From Methanobacteriota archaeon (GTDB taxonomy: Archaea; Thermoplasmatota; Thermoplasmata; RBG-16-68-12): DNA of 38,728 nt. The stretch's first letter is position 1. Each line of letters starts with the position of its first letter. Under the pieces are notes generated by a model. That model was given only the letters and a program-made list of their open reading frames with translations, was not told where the DNA came from and made no database searches. The translations under genes and the position numbers were made by a program. Positions 8,829-16,816 of the stretch are shown here, piece after piece. Location: the NCBI GenBank assembly GCA_005878915.1, contig VBML01000058.1, forward strand, positions 23,259-61,986. The letters are read 5' to 3'.

Positions 8829-11800
8829 TCAAGGGCGGACGCGGAAGATGTCCACCTGATTCCCTTTGAACTTGTTCTTCGAAACCTGCACCGCATCCTT
8901 GGGGACGTTACAAAGGAGGAGGCCGAATGCAACGTCGGGCGGCGGGCAGGTCTTCCGATCCGCCTTCTTGACTTCGAACTCGCCGTTGCACCTCGCCTTC
9001 CCGTGGTCATCGTCGTGATGATCGTCGTCGTGATGATCGTCGTCGTCACGACCTTCTCGATCATCATCGTCGTGACGGTCGTCGCCCCGACGAGCACTCC
9101 CGGAGAAGCAGTTGTCGGAGATGGAGTTCCGCTTGATGGACCCCGTGACTCCGGAACCGCTCACGAAGACACCAATCTGTGCGATCTGTCGTGTCGGCCC
9201 TACGCCCTGAACGACGTTTTTCAGGATGTCGACGTGGCCGACGAACGAGCTGTCCGGCGAACCTACGAAGATCCCACCCAGCTGATAATCTTTCACGACG
9301 TTTTCTTCGATTCGCAGATCGCCCGTCCCCCTCGCAGCGATTCCGATTCCCGTCCGCAGGCTAAAGTCCGATCCGGCCATCCGAACCCTGCGTACAGAGT
9401 TTCCAACGATCGCGCCCGAAGAGTCGTCAAACCTGATCCCGTTCAGGGTCTCGACCGCCCCGACGTTGCCGCGGAAGTTAATCGAGTTCCTGGCGACGAA
9501 GGCGTCCGTGGACCCGATGACCCAGATGCCGATGATTTGTTTGGCCCCCGAGAGGACGCTGGGTCGCCCAATCTCGTTCTCCTCAACCCGGACACCGTCG
9601 CTCGTGTCCACAATGACCGCCCAGGCGCTTCTCTTGATCGTGTTCTCCCGGATCTGGGCGTCGTCCGCGTGGAAGAGATTGACGCCCGCCTGGTTGTCCG
9701 CAAGCGAGTTCCCGCGGACGAGGACGGCGTTCGCTTCGATCACGAGGATGCCCGCGGCATTGAAACAGGTGAGATAGTCGCCGCATGGCCCGTACCAGTT
9801 CCCGCTAACCTCGTTCCCCTTGACCTCGGCCACTGTGCCGTCCGCGACCTGGATTCCGTTCTGAGCGATGAGGCTCGTCACCCCAACTCCGATGACCGAG
9901 TTGTGGTCGATCGTCGCGGCAATATTGTCGTTCCTAAGCCCGTCGCCAATCCGGCCGACGACGATCCCGCCCTTCTGATAGTCGCTGATGGAGTTTCGAG
10001 AGATGCTGACAACGCCCGCCCCGCCAACGGCGATGCCTAGACCCGTCTGGATCCCGAAGTTCGATGAGGCCATTCGGACGCTGCGCACGGTGTTGTGGAC
10101 AACCGACCCCGACGAGTCACGGAAGCTGATCCCCTCGAGGGTTCCGACCGCGGGGACGGCGCCGCCGAAGTCAATCGAGTTCTCCGCGACGCTAACGTCG
10201 TTCGATGCGAGCGCCCAGATTCCAATCGCTTGGACGGCATTCGACATCACGGTGGGCACGCCGATGGTGTTCTCTTCGACCGTGACGCTATCGCTCGAAT
10301 CGACGATGATGGCCCAGGCACTCCCGGAGATTACGTTCTCTTGGATGTCCACCGCGTTCGTTGCGAAAAGGTTGATCCCCGCCTGGTTACCCGACAGGGT
10401 ATTGTCCTCAACCTGAACGCCGCTCGACTCGACGACGAGGATCCCGGCTGCATTGAAACAAGTGAGGTAGTCTCCGCAGGCGCTGTACCAGTTCCCACTG
10501 ACCGTGTTGCCCGAAGCTCGTCCTTCACCGCCAAACCCGAACTGAATCCCGTTCTGCGCGATGACACCGGTAGGCCCGATCCCGGTCACGACATTGTCGT
10601 GAACGTTTGCCAGGGCGCCATCATTGTTGACGACGATGCCGCCCTTCGAGTAGTCGATGATCGTGTTACCGGATATTTCCGCGGTTGCGGGAACGCCCGA
10701 GGTATCTGGATACACCGCGATTCCCACTCCCTCGCAACCCGCGAACGGCGTGTCCTTGACCCCCGTCACAAGATTGTCCCGTGCGATCATGTCCAGACCG
10801 CCGTGCATCATGATCCCAGTGAAGAGCGCCGAGCACCCTCCCCGGCCGAAGCCGTCAATCACGAACCCCTCAATCGTGGCGTCGTCCGCCTTGACCTGCA
10901 CGATCGCGTCCCAGGCTCGCCCGCTTGAGGGGATTGTGAACGTCGTTCGCGACCCGGGGGCCGGGGCACGGATCGTTGCCGTTCCCGGGGTCGTCGCCCG
11001 CACGTCAATCCCTGCGTCAACGACGACTTGTTCCACATACAGCCCTGGGTCCACGAGCACCGTGTCCCCATCGCCTCCCGTCGTCACCGCAGGCTGAATA
11101 ATCCCAAAGTTCACGTCGATGATGGAGTCGCTGCCGATGTCAAGATGAACGGGGCCGCTGCAGGGGTTGGGGATTGCGGTCGAGAGCCAGGGCACGAACG
11201 TGACATGTGTCGCGTCGGCATCGAAAATGTCGTCGCCCATCCCCGAGGGGTTCGTTGCGACCGTCGGACCAGAGGGGTCCCCCCACCAGTTGCATGTGGC
11301 GTCGAGAGCCCCGGAATAGGAGGCAGTGTCGACCCGGAGCCCTTCGGCTGCGTTGGCGAGGAGGTTGTTGAAGTTCACCGTGACGCCGGTGTCGAGTTCC
11401 GTGTCAACCCCTATGGCCCCCGCAAGTATCCGAATCCCGCGGAAATCCGCACTGTCGAACGTGTTTTCCGAGATGGCAACATCGTGGACTCCGCCGCCCA
11501 GGAACACGGAGGTCCCGAACGAGTCCCGCCAGGAGTTCGCGGTGAGCGTGAGGCCAGTCGTGAAGAAGAACACTGCCCCGCCTGCATCGTCTACGAACTC
11601 ATTTCCGGAAACATCGATGCCGTTCTGTGTGTTGCCAGAGCCCGGGGAACCACCCGCGAAGACCATCGCAGCGTTGAGCTGTCCCGTGAAGCAGTTGTTG
11701 TCGATTGTTAAGCTGTTCGCCCCGAGATCCGAGTATATGCCGTTGCCCGAGGCGGCCCCTGCGACATTGTTCGAATCGAACAGGTTGTGCTCAACAGTGG

Positions 11801-12956
11801 AGGGGAAGCTCCCGTCGCTGTTCAGATAGATCCCGATCGTGTTTCCGGTGATGATATTGTTTCGGATGATATGCCCGGAATTCGTTCCCGCGGTCCAAAT
11901 CCCTGCGCCCAGGCTCGAGACTCCGGAGCTCCCGTCGACCCCCGTGATCGTGAAGCCGTCGATGACAACGTTGTTCGCGAGTATCTGGAATGCCCCGTTG
12001 GAGGTGCCCACGATCGATTCCGACGCGGATGACCGGCCGCAGCCCGAGATCCCCGCTTGCGCCCCCTTGAGGGTCACACTCTTCGCGATCACCACAAGCT
12101 CTGGGTACGTGCCGGGATCCACGAGGACGGTGTCGCCAATCGCCGCGGCGCCATTGACGGCGGCCTGGATTGTCGTGAAGTCGAGGTCGATGACGTTGTC
12201 ACTTCCCTCGTCCAAATGGACGGGTGCGTCCGACGTGATGACATCGCCGGGACCGGAAAGGACCTCGTCCCCGAGTACGACGTTGTCGTAATAGGCGAGG
12301 CCCGCCGCACTCGACAGCCACGCGGAGTCATCGACGAGAGAGGCGCGGACGACCGTTCGGAACGGCTCGCTCGCGAAGAACGTGATCGCCTGGCCCCACG
12401 TGTTGTAGAAGGGCCCGCCAAACTGCGTGAGGTCCCAATGGCTCCCGGAGTCGGTGAGGTCCGCGGACTGCCATAAGTTCGGGGTGCAACTGACGAAGCT
12501 GGGCGCGGGTCCAACGTACCCGAACGCGTTCCCGTCGCGGACCCCGTCGCCGGTGATATCCACTCCGAGGGAGATCCTCGGTGAGCCGCCCCCGCAGTCC
12601 CGCCCTGCGAGATAATAGTCAAGGGACAGGAACCCGGTCAGCGAACCGATGGGGACACTCATCGTCCGCGTCGCGAAGCCGAAGCTGTCCGCGGCGCTCG
12701 TGTCCATGGAAATCGCGAAATTCGCCGCGTTCGTTGGGTCTTGAGCCCGAAAGGCGGTGCCGCCCAGGGTGAACGCGGGAGCCGACGTCGCCGACGCAAC
12801 GAATGGCGACACCACGATGACCCCGAAGAGGACCATTACAGCCCATGCGAGGAGGCCGCGTAGCCCCCCGCGGACATCCCTGCGGATCCACGCGATCTTG
12901 CGTTGACGTTCAACAGCTAGAGACACACGTCGAGCGATTCTCGTCTCAAAAGGCAC
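8829..12956 (-). CDS. Large secreted/surface parallel beta-helix (NosD/PbH1-like) repeat protein, 1375 aa
   Basis: N-terminal hydrophobic segment LLAWAVMVLFGVIVVSPFVASATSA; repeated N-x-(I/V)-x-x-N-x-x-G beta-helix rungs; two copies of VHLD.GSD..ID..F..IQ.AV......TVLVDPG.Y. Confidence 0.85.
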   Translation of the reverse strand: MPFETRIARRVSLAVERQRKIAWIRRDVRGGLRGLLAWAVMVLFGVIVVSPFVASATSAPAFTLGGTAFRAQDPTNAANFAISMDTSAADSFGFATRTMSVPIGSLTGFLSLDYYLAGRDCGGGSPRISLGVDITGDGVRDGNAFGYVGPAPSFVSCTPNLWQSADLTDSGSHWDLTQFGGPFYNTWGQAITFFASEPFRTVVRASLVDDSAWLSSAAGLAYYDNVVLGDEVLSGPGDVITSDAPVHLDEGSDNVIDLDFTTIQAAVNGAAAIGDTVLVDPGTYPELVVIAKSVTLKGAQAGISGCGRSSASESIVGTSNGAFQILANNVVIDGFTITGVDGSSGVSSLGAGIWTAGTNSGHIIRNNIITGNTIGIYLNSDGSFPSTVEHNLFDSNNVAGAASGNGIYSDLGANSLTIDNNCFTGQLNAAMVFAGGSPGSGNTQNGIDVSGNEFVDDAGGAVFFFTTGLTLTANSWRDSFGTSVFLGGGVHDVAISENTFDSADFRGIRILAGAIGVDTELDTGVTVNFNNLLANAAEGLRVDTASYSGALDATCNWWGDPSGPTVATNPSGMGDDIFDADATHVTFVPWLSTAIPNPCSGPVHLDIGSDSIIDVNFGIIQPAVTTGGDGDTVLVDPGLYVEQVVVDAGIDVRATTPGTATIRAPAPGSRTTFTIPSSGRAWDAIVQVKADDATIEGFVIDGFGRGGCSALFTGIMMHGGLDMIARDNLVTGVKDTPFAGCEGVGIAVYPDTSGVPATAEISGNTIIDYSKGGIVVNNDGALANVHDNVVTGIGPTGVIAQNGIQFGFGGEGRASGNTVSGNWYSACGDYLTCFNAAGILVVESSGVQVEDNTLSGNQAGINLFATNAVDIQENVISGSAWAIIVDSSDSVTVEENTIGVPTVMSNAVQAIGIWALASNDVSVAENSIDFGGAVPAVGTLEGISFRDSSGSVVHNTVRSVRMASSNFGIQTGLGIAVGGAGVVSISRNSISDYQKGGIVVGRIGDGLRNDNIAATIDHNSVIGVGVTSLIAQNGIQVADGTVAEVKGNEVSGNWYGPCGDYLTCFNAAGILVIEANAVLVRGNSLADNQAGVNLFHADDAQIRENTIKRSAWAVIVDTSDGVRVEENEIGRPSVLSGAKQIIGIWVIGSTDAFVARNSINFRGNVGAVETLNGIRFDDSSGAIVGNSVRRVRMAGSDFSLRTGIGIAARGTGDLRIEENVVKDYQLGGIFVGSPDSSFVGHVDILKNVVQGVGPTRQIAQIGVFVSGSGVTGSIKRNSISDNCFSGSARRGDDRHDDDDREGRDDDDHHDDDHHDDDHGKARCNGEFEVKKADRKTCPPPDVAFGLLLCNVPKDAVQVSKNKFKGNQVDIFRVRP
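9007..9095 (-). repeat. Low-complexity tract encoding DDRHDDDDREGRDDDDHHDDDHHDDDH; 15-bp direct repeat core (gatgatcgtcgtcgt)
   Basis: Direct reading of tcgtcgtgatgatcgtcgtcgtgatgatcgtcgtcgtcacgacc. Confidence 0.85.
9110..10800 (-). repeat. Long-period internal repeats of the beta-helix protein, about 693 bp (231 aa); two full units and a partial third
   Basis: GNWYSACGDYLTCFNAAGILVVE and GNWYGPCGDYLTCFNAAGILVIE recur 693 bp apart (cattgaaaca at 10451 and 9758); flanking KGGIVV / IAQNGIQ / SAWA(I/V)IVD / NSI.F motifs recur in the same order. Confidence 0.8.
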
Positions 12957-13115
12957 GAAATTCCCCTCCAGTCCCTCCGCCCCTCCACGGAGATCCCTCG
13001 GGGCATCCTCCGAACCCCTCGGAGATACCCCGGCGCGGGGATGGACGATCCCCGTATTAACATGCCGTTTTCATCTTCGAGAATACCCGTGAATGTTCTG
13101 GCCGCCTGACGAATC

Positions 13116-13697
13116 CTATCGGGTTCGTCGCCGGCCTTTCACGGGCGCCTTTCCGCGCTTCAGCGCCGGAAGGTCCACCGTCTTCCGATCATGCGCGCAC
13201 CACCCCTTCGAATCGAGGGGCCGGCCACAGTCGCAGACCCACCCGACGACCTTGCCCGGGACGCCCGCCACGAGGGCGTGCTCGGGCACGTCCCTCGTCA
13301 CGACGGCCCCCGCGGCGACCATCGCGTTGCGCCCGATGGTGATCCCGCACAGAACCGTCGCGTTCGCCCCGATGCTCGCGCCATCTTCCACGCGCGTCGG
13401 CACGACCTCCCAATCGCTCGAATCCGCCCTCGGGTAGAGGTCGTTCGTAAAGCAAACATGAGGACCGACGAACACGCGGTCGCCGATCGTCACGCCGCGG
13501 TAGATCGTCGCGAAGTTCTGGACCTTGCACCGATCCCCAAGGACGACGTCCGCATCGATGTACACGTCCTTTCCGATTCGGCAGTTCCGCCCGATCCGCG
13601 CCCCCTCGCGGATCTGGACCCAATGCCAGATCTGCGTGCCCTCGCCAACCGACGCCCGTGGAGAGACCTCCGCGGTGGGGTGGACCCGGATCGCCAT
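13116..13697 (-). CDS. Left-handed beta-helix N-acetyltransferase (WbpD/WlbB-like)
   Basis: MAIRVHPTAEVSPRASVGEGTQIWHWVQIREGARIGRNCRIGKDVYIDADVVLGDRCKVQN...GVTIGDRVFVGPHVCFTNDLYPRA; matches the family making UDP-2,3-diNAc-uronic acids. Confidence 0.92.
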   Translation of the reverse strand: MAIRVHPTAEVSPRASVGEGTQIWHWVQIREGARIGRNCRIGKDVYIDADVVLGDRCKVQNFATIYRGVTIGDRVFVGPHVCFTNDLYPRADSSDWEVVPTRVEDGASIGANATVLCGITIGRNAMVAAGAVVTRDVPEHALVAGVPGKVVGWVCDCGRPLDSKGWCAHDRKTVDLPALKRGKAPVKGRRRTR

Positions 13698-13839
13698 CGA
13701 ACCGACGCGATTCCCTTTCGCCGCTTAACCCTTGCCGGTCGATGTGCGTCGGGTTCTAGGACAATCTCATACCTAGGCGAGACATCGTAGCGGGAACACG
13801 GGAGACGAGTTCCGAAAACCAACGGCCGCCCTGTTCGCC

Positions 13840-13980
13840 TCAGGCAATAACTCCGAGAACGAGGCCCAACACGAGGTTCAAGATCGCGACGACGGCGAGC
13901 AGGTACGTCGTTTCCTTCGGGGTGAGCTGAAGGCTCGGCAAGTTGGCGGTTCGTATCTTCTCTACCGTCGGTGCGACCAT
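13840..13980 (-). CDS. Small single-TM hypothetical protein (46 aa)
   Basis: MVAPTVEKIRTANLPSLQLTPKETTYLLAVVAILNLVLGLVLGVIA; TATA-like gtttaatat about 27 nt upstream supports ATG 13980 rather than 14031. Confidence 0.55.
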   Translation of the reverse strand: MVAPTVEKIRTANLPSLQLTPKETTYLLAVVAILNLVLGLVLGVIA

Positions 13981-14097
13981 TATGGAATTGACTTTGGAGT
14001 CGGATATTAAACGTTGCCGGGCGATTATCATTCGTGATTGGCGGAGGGCTCGCCGTGAGTTGCGTAATGGTGGACTTGTGGCGCAAGCTTAAAAGGC

Positions 14098-14940
14098 GTG
14101 GGCCAAAATGGGGCCCGCCGGTGCATTAGCACGGTCTGGCAGTACCTTATCCTCGCCGGAGGCACAGCCTTCTTCACCACCCTCCTGGCCACCCGGTGGA
14201 TGATCCGGCGCCTGCGGGGTACGAAGATGTTCGGCCGCGGCGCCGGATTTGTTGGACTACTCGATGATCTCTTCAACCTCCGTCAGCGCGTGAAGGCGGC
14301 GCTCCCGTTTCTCTTCGCCATTCCCCTCGCGACGGCGATATACCGGGACCCGCGAGGCGAGGGGACCACGTTGTTCTATACAGACATCGGGGCCTTGATT
14401 CTCCTCGTCGTGCCGTTTGGGGTCACCAGCGCAGCGAACGCCACCAACATGCTGGAGGGATTCAATGGGCTCGGAGCGGGACTCGGCATCATCATGTGCC
14501 TCTCGATGGTCGGCCTTGCGTTCGTGACGGCGAACCTTACGGGCCTCTACCTCGTCCTCCCTCTGCTGGGCGCCCTCGTTGCATTTCTCGTCTTTAATCG
14601 ATATCCCGCGAAGATCTTTCCCGGAGACTCGATGACGTTGTTCGTCGGGGCGACGATCGCTGCCGCGGCGATCATGGCCCACCAGAAGACCCTCGGTGCG
14701 GTCCTTTTCATCCCGTTCATCCTCGAGTTCGCCCTCAAGGCCCGAGGACATTTCAAAGCGCAGAACTACGGGACGCTCAATGACAATGGCAAGCTGTCGT
14801 ACCACGGACCCGTCGAGTCCCTTTCGCACGTGCTGATGCAGGGCAACAGCATCCGGGAGCCACACCTCGTCGCGGTCCTGTGGGCCTTCGAGGCCGTTCT
14901 GGGCGCTGCAGTTATCCTATGGGTCGCGGCGGGTCCATGA
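14098..14940 (+). CDS. AglH/GPT-like UDP-GlcNAc:polyprenyl-phosphate GlcNAc-1-phosphotransferase, apparently internally shortened
   Basis: VGLLDDLFNLRQR, NATNMLEGFNGLGAG, NRYPAKIFPGDSMTLFVGA, FIPFILEFALKARG motifs. The family segment between TM1 and the DD motif is missing. Start uncertain. Confidence 0.85.
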   Translation: MGQNGARRCISTVWQYLILAGGTAFFTTLLATRWMIRRLRGTKMFGRGAGFVGLLDDLFNLRQRVKAALPFLFAIPLATAIYRDPRGEGTTLFYTDIGALILLVVPFGVTSAANATNMLEGFNGLGAGLGIIMCLSMVGLAFVTANLTGLYLVLPLLGALVAFLVFNRYPAKIFPGDSMTLFVGATIAAAAIMAHQKTLGAVLFIPFILEFALKARGHFKAQNYGTLNDNGKLSYHGPVESLSHVLMQGNSIREPHLVAVLWAFEAVLGAAVILWVAAGP

Positions 14941-16157
14941 GGGCGTGTCACGTGGTCTACAGCTACTTCCCGTTCGATCCCCGCGTGCGTCGGGAGGTGG
15001 AAACGCTTCATCGGTTGGAGTACGAGCTCGACGTGATTGCGATGCAGGAGCCCGGCGAACCGCGGGTCGAAACCGTCTTGGGAGCGCGGGTCCACCGAAT
15101 TCCCTTTGCCGTCGTGAGGGGAGGGAAGGTCCGATACGCCTTCCAATACCTCGTCTTCCTCCTTGCCGCCGCCGCGCTGCTCCTCGTCCTCCACATCCGG
15201 AGGCGGTACGACATCGTCCACGTCCACTCGCTGCCCGACTTCCAGGTGTTCGCGGCTCTCCCGGAGAGAATCTTGGGCGCGAGGGTTGTCCTTGATCTCC
15301 ATGAAGCGATGCCGGAGATCTTCGCTGCGCGGTTTCGCCTGGCCGAAGAGGGCCTGTGGACGGCCCTTGCGCGAGCCGCGGAATGGATGAGCTGCGCCTT
15401 CGCCGATCGTGTCATCGTTGTGAACGACGTAATTCGGTCGCTATTGGTTGGTCGGGGGGTCGACCCTCGCAAGCTCGTCGTGGTCATGAATTCACCAGAC
15501 ATCCATGAAGGCATGGGCCGCGGTCTCGCGACTCCGTCGGTGCCCAACCTCGGCCGCGGCCCGAGAATCGTCTACGTCGGGGGGATTAACCCCGAGCGGG
15601 ACCTCGAGGTCCTCATTCGAGCCGCGGCGCGCCTCCATCGATCGGACGGAGTCAGCCTAGTCATCATCGGCTACGGAGATTCTGACTACGCAGAAAGGTT
15701 GCGCGCCTTGGCGCGATCGGAAGGGATGGGCGATGCATTTCGGCTCCTCCCGCGCGTTGACCAGAACCAGGTCCTCGCGTACTTGTCGCAGAGCGACGTG
15801 GGGCCCGTGACTTATCAACGGAACCCCATCACGGAACTCGCTGTTCCCAACAAAGTCTTCGAATACGCCGCGGTGGGTAAGCCCCTCGTCATCGCGAATC
15901 TTCGAGCCCTCCGAGGTCTCTTCGGCGAGGCCGCGCTCTACTACACTGCGGGGAATGCCGAGGAACTAGCATCGAGAATCGCCGAGCTCCTCCGAGACGA
16001 ACGTCTCCGTCGCGGTTTGGCGGAGAGGGCTCGCGAGGTCCTTGATCGCTGCAGCTGGGCAATCATGACGGAGCGCCTTCGGCGCTTGTACGAGGAGATG
16101 CTCTCGCGCGCGGGGAGCTGGTCTTCGCCGGTGTCTGTTGAAGGCGCGGGACGGTGA
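14937..16157 (+). CDS. GT4-family glycosyltransferase
   Basis: MRACHVVYSYFPFDPRVRREVETL..., IVYVGGINPERDLEVLIRAA, VPNKVFEYAAVGKPLV; ATGA overlap with the upstream gene. Confidence 0.9.
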   Translation: MRACHVVYSYFPFDPRVRREVETLHRLEYELDVIAMQEPGEPRVETVLGARVHRIPFAVVRGGKVRYAFQYLVFLLAAAALLLVLHIRRRYDIVHVHSLPDFQVFAALPERILGARVVLDLHEAMPEIFAARFRLAEEGLWTALARAAEWMSCAFADRVIVVNDVIRSLLVGRGVDPRKLVVVMNSPDIHEGMGRGLATPSVPNLGRGPRIVYVGGINPERDLEVLIRAAARLHRSDGVSLVIIGYGDSDYAERLRALARSEGMGDAFRLLPRVDQNQVLAYLSQSDVGPVTYQRNPITELAVPNKVFEYAAVGKPLVIANLRALRGLFGEAALYYTAGNAEELASRIAELLRDERLRRGLAERAREVLDRCSWAIMTERLRRLYEEMLSRAGSWSSPVSVEGAGR

Positions 16158-16803
16158 TCTCTTGGCCGATCATGACGGGAACGGCGGGAAATGGGCTCGG
16201 GAGGACCCCTTGCCGCTCGTCACGAGTAAGTTTGGCCGTGTCCTCGAGCTGGCGGACGGAAAGGATGTCCTCGACGTGGGTTGCATCGGCGGCCCCGGGG
16301 AAAGGATTGAGGACTCCTCCCACTTCCGGCTTGAGAAACGTGCGCGGTACTGTCTAGGTATTGACACGCACGCAGAGGAGATCGAACGCTGGAAGGCCGC
16401 GGGGCATAAGGTCCTCGTTGCCAACGCAGAATCCTTCCGCATCGATCGGCGTTTCGACGTCATCGTCGCTGCGGATCTCATCGAGCATCTTTCCAATCCT
16501 GGTCTGTTTCTCCAGACCGCTCGGAGCCACCTCCATCCTTCCGGACGCCTGTGCATTGTGACGCCGAACGCGCTCTCGCTCAACAATGCTCTTAAGAGCC
16601 TAGCGGGGGTTAAAGTCCGTGTGAACCCGGACCACACCTGTTGGTTCGACCGGGCCACCCTCCGACAGCTCCTCGCCCGCTATCAGTTCCGAGTCGTGGA
16701 GGAATATTGGCAGGACTACCAGAAACACCCGCTTACGAAGCTGGCCTGTAAAGCTCGGAAGAGCTTGGCGGCCCATATCATCGCGATCGCGGAGCCGGTA
16801 TGA
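16138..16803 (+). CDS. Class I SAM-dependent methyltransferase
   Basis: KDVLDVGCIGGPGE, FDVIVAADLIEHLSNPGLFLQTARSHLHPSGRLCIVTPN. Confidence 0.88.
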   Translation: MKARDGDLLADHDGNGGKWAREDPLPLVTSKFGRVLELADGKDVLDVGCIGGPGERIEDSSHFRLEKRARYCLGIDTHAEEIERWKAAGHKVLVANAESFRIDRRFDVIVAADLIEHLSNPGLFLQTARSHLHPSGRLCIVTPNALSLNNALKSLAGVKVRVNPDHTCWFDRATLRQLLARYQFRVVEEYWQDYQKHPLTKLACKARKSLAAHIIAIAEPV

Positions 16804-16816
16804 GGAGGGTGACAAC

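Noticed and set aside
9007-9095. Short tandem repeats considered as a CRISPR-like array
   Set aside because: 15-bp in-frame trinucleotide-rich repeats without spacers; they encode D/H residues.
8712-10040. 442-aa plus-strand ORF (and other plus ORFs to about 12.5 kb)
   Set aside because: Antisense shadow of the beta-helix protein; repetitiveness only mirrors the repeats of the real gene.
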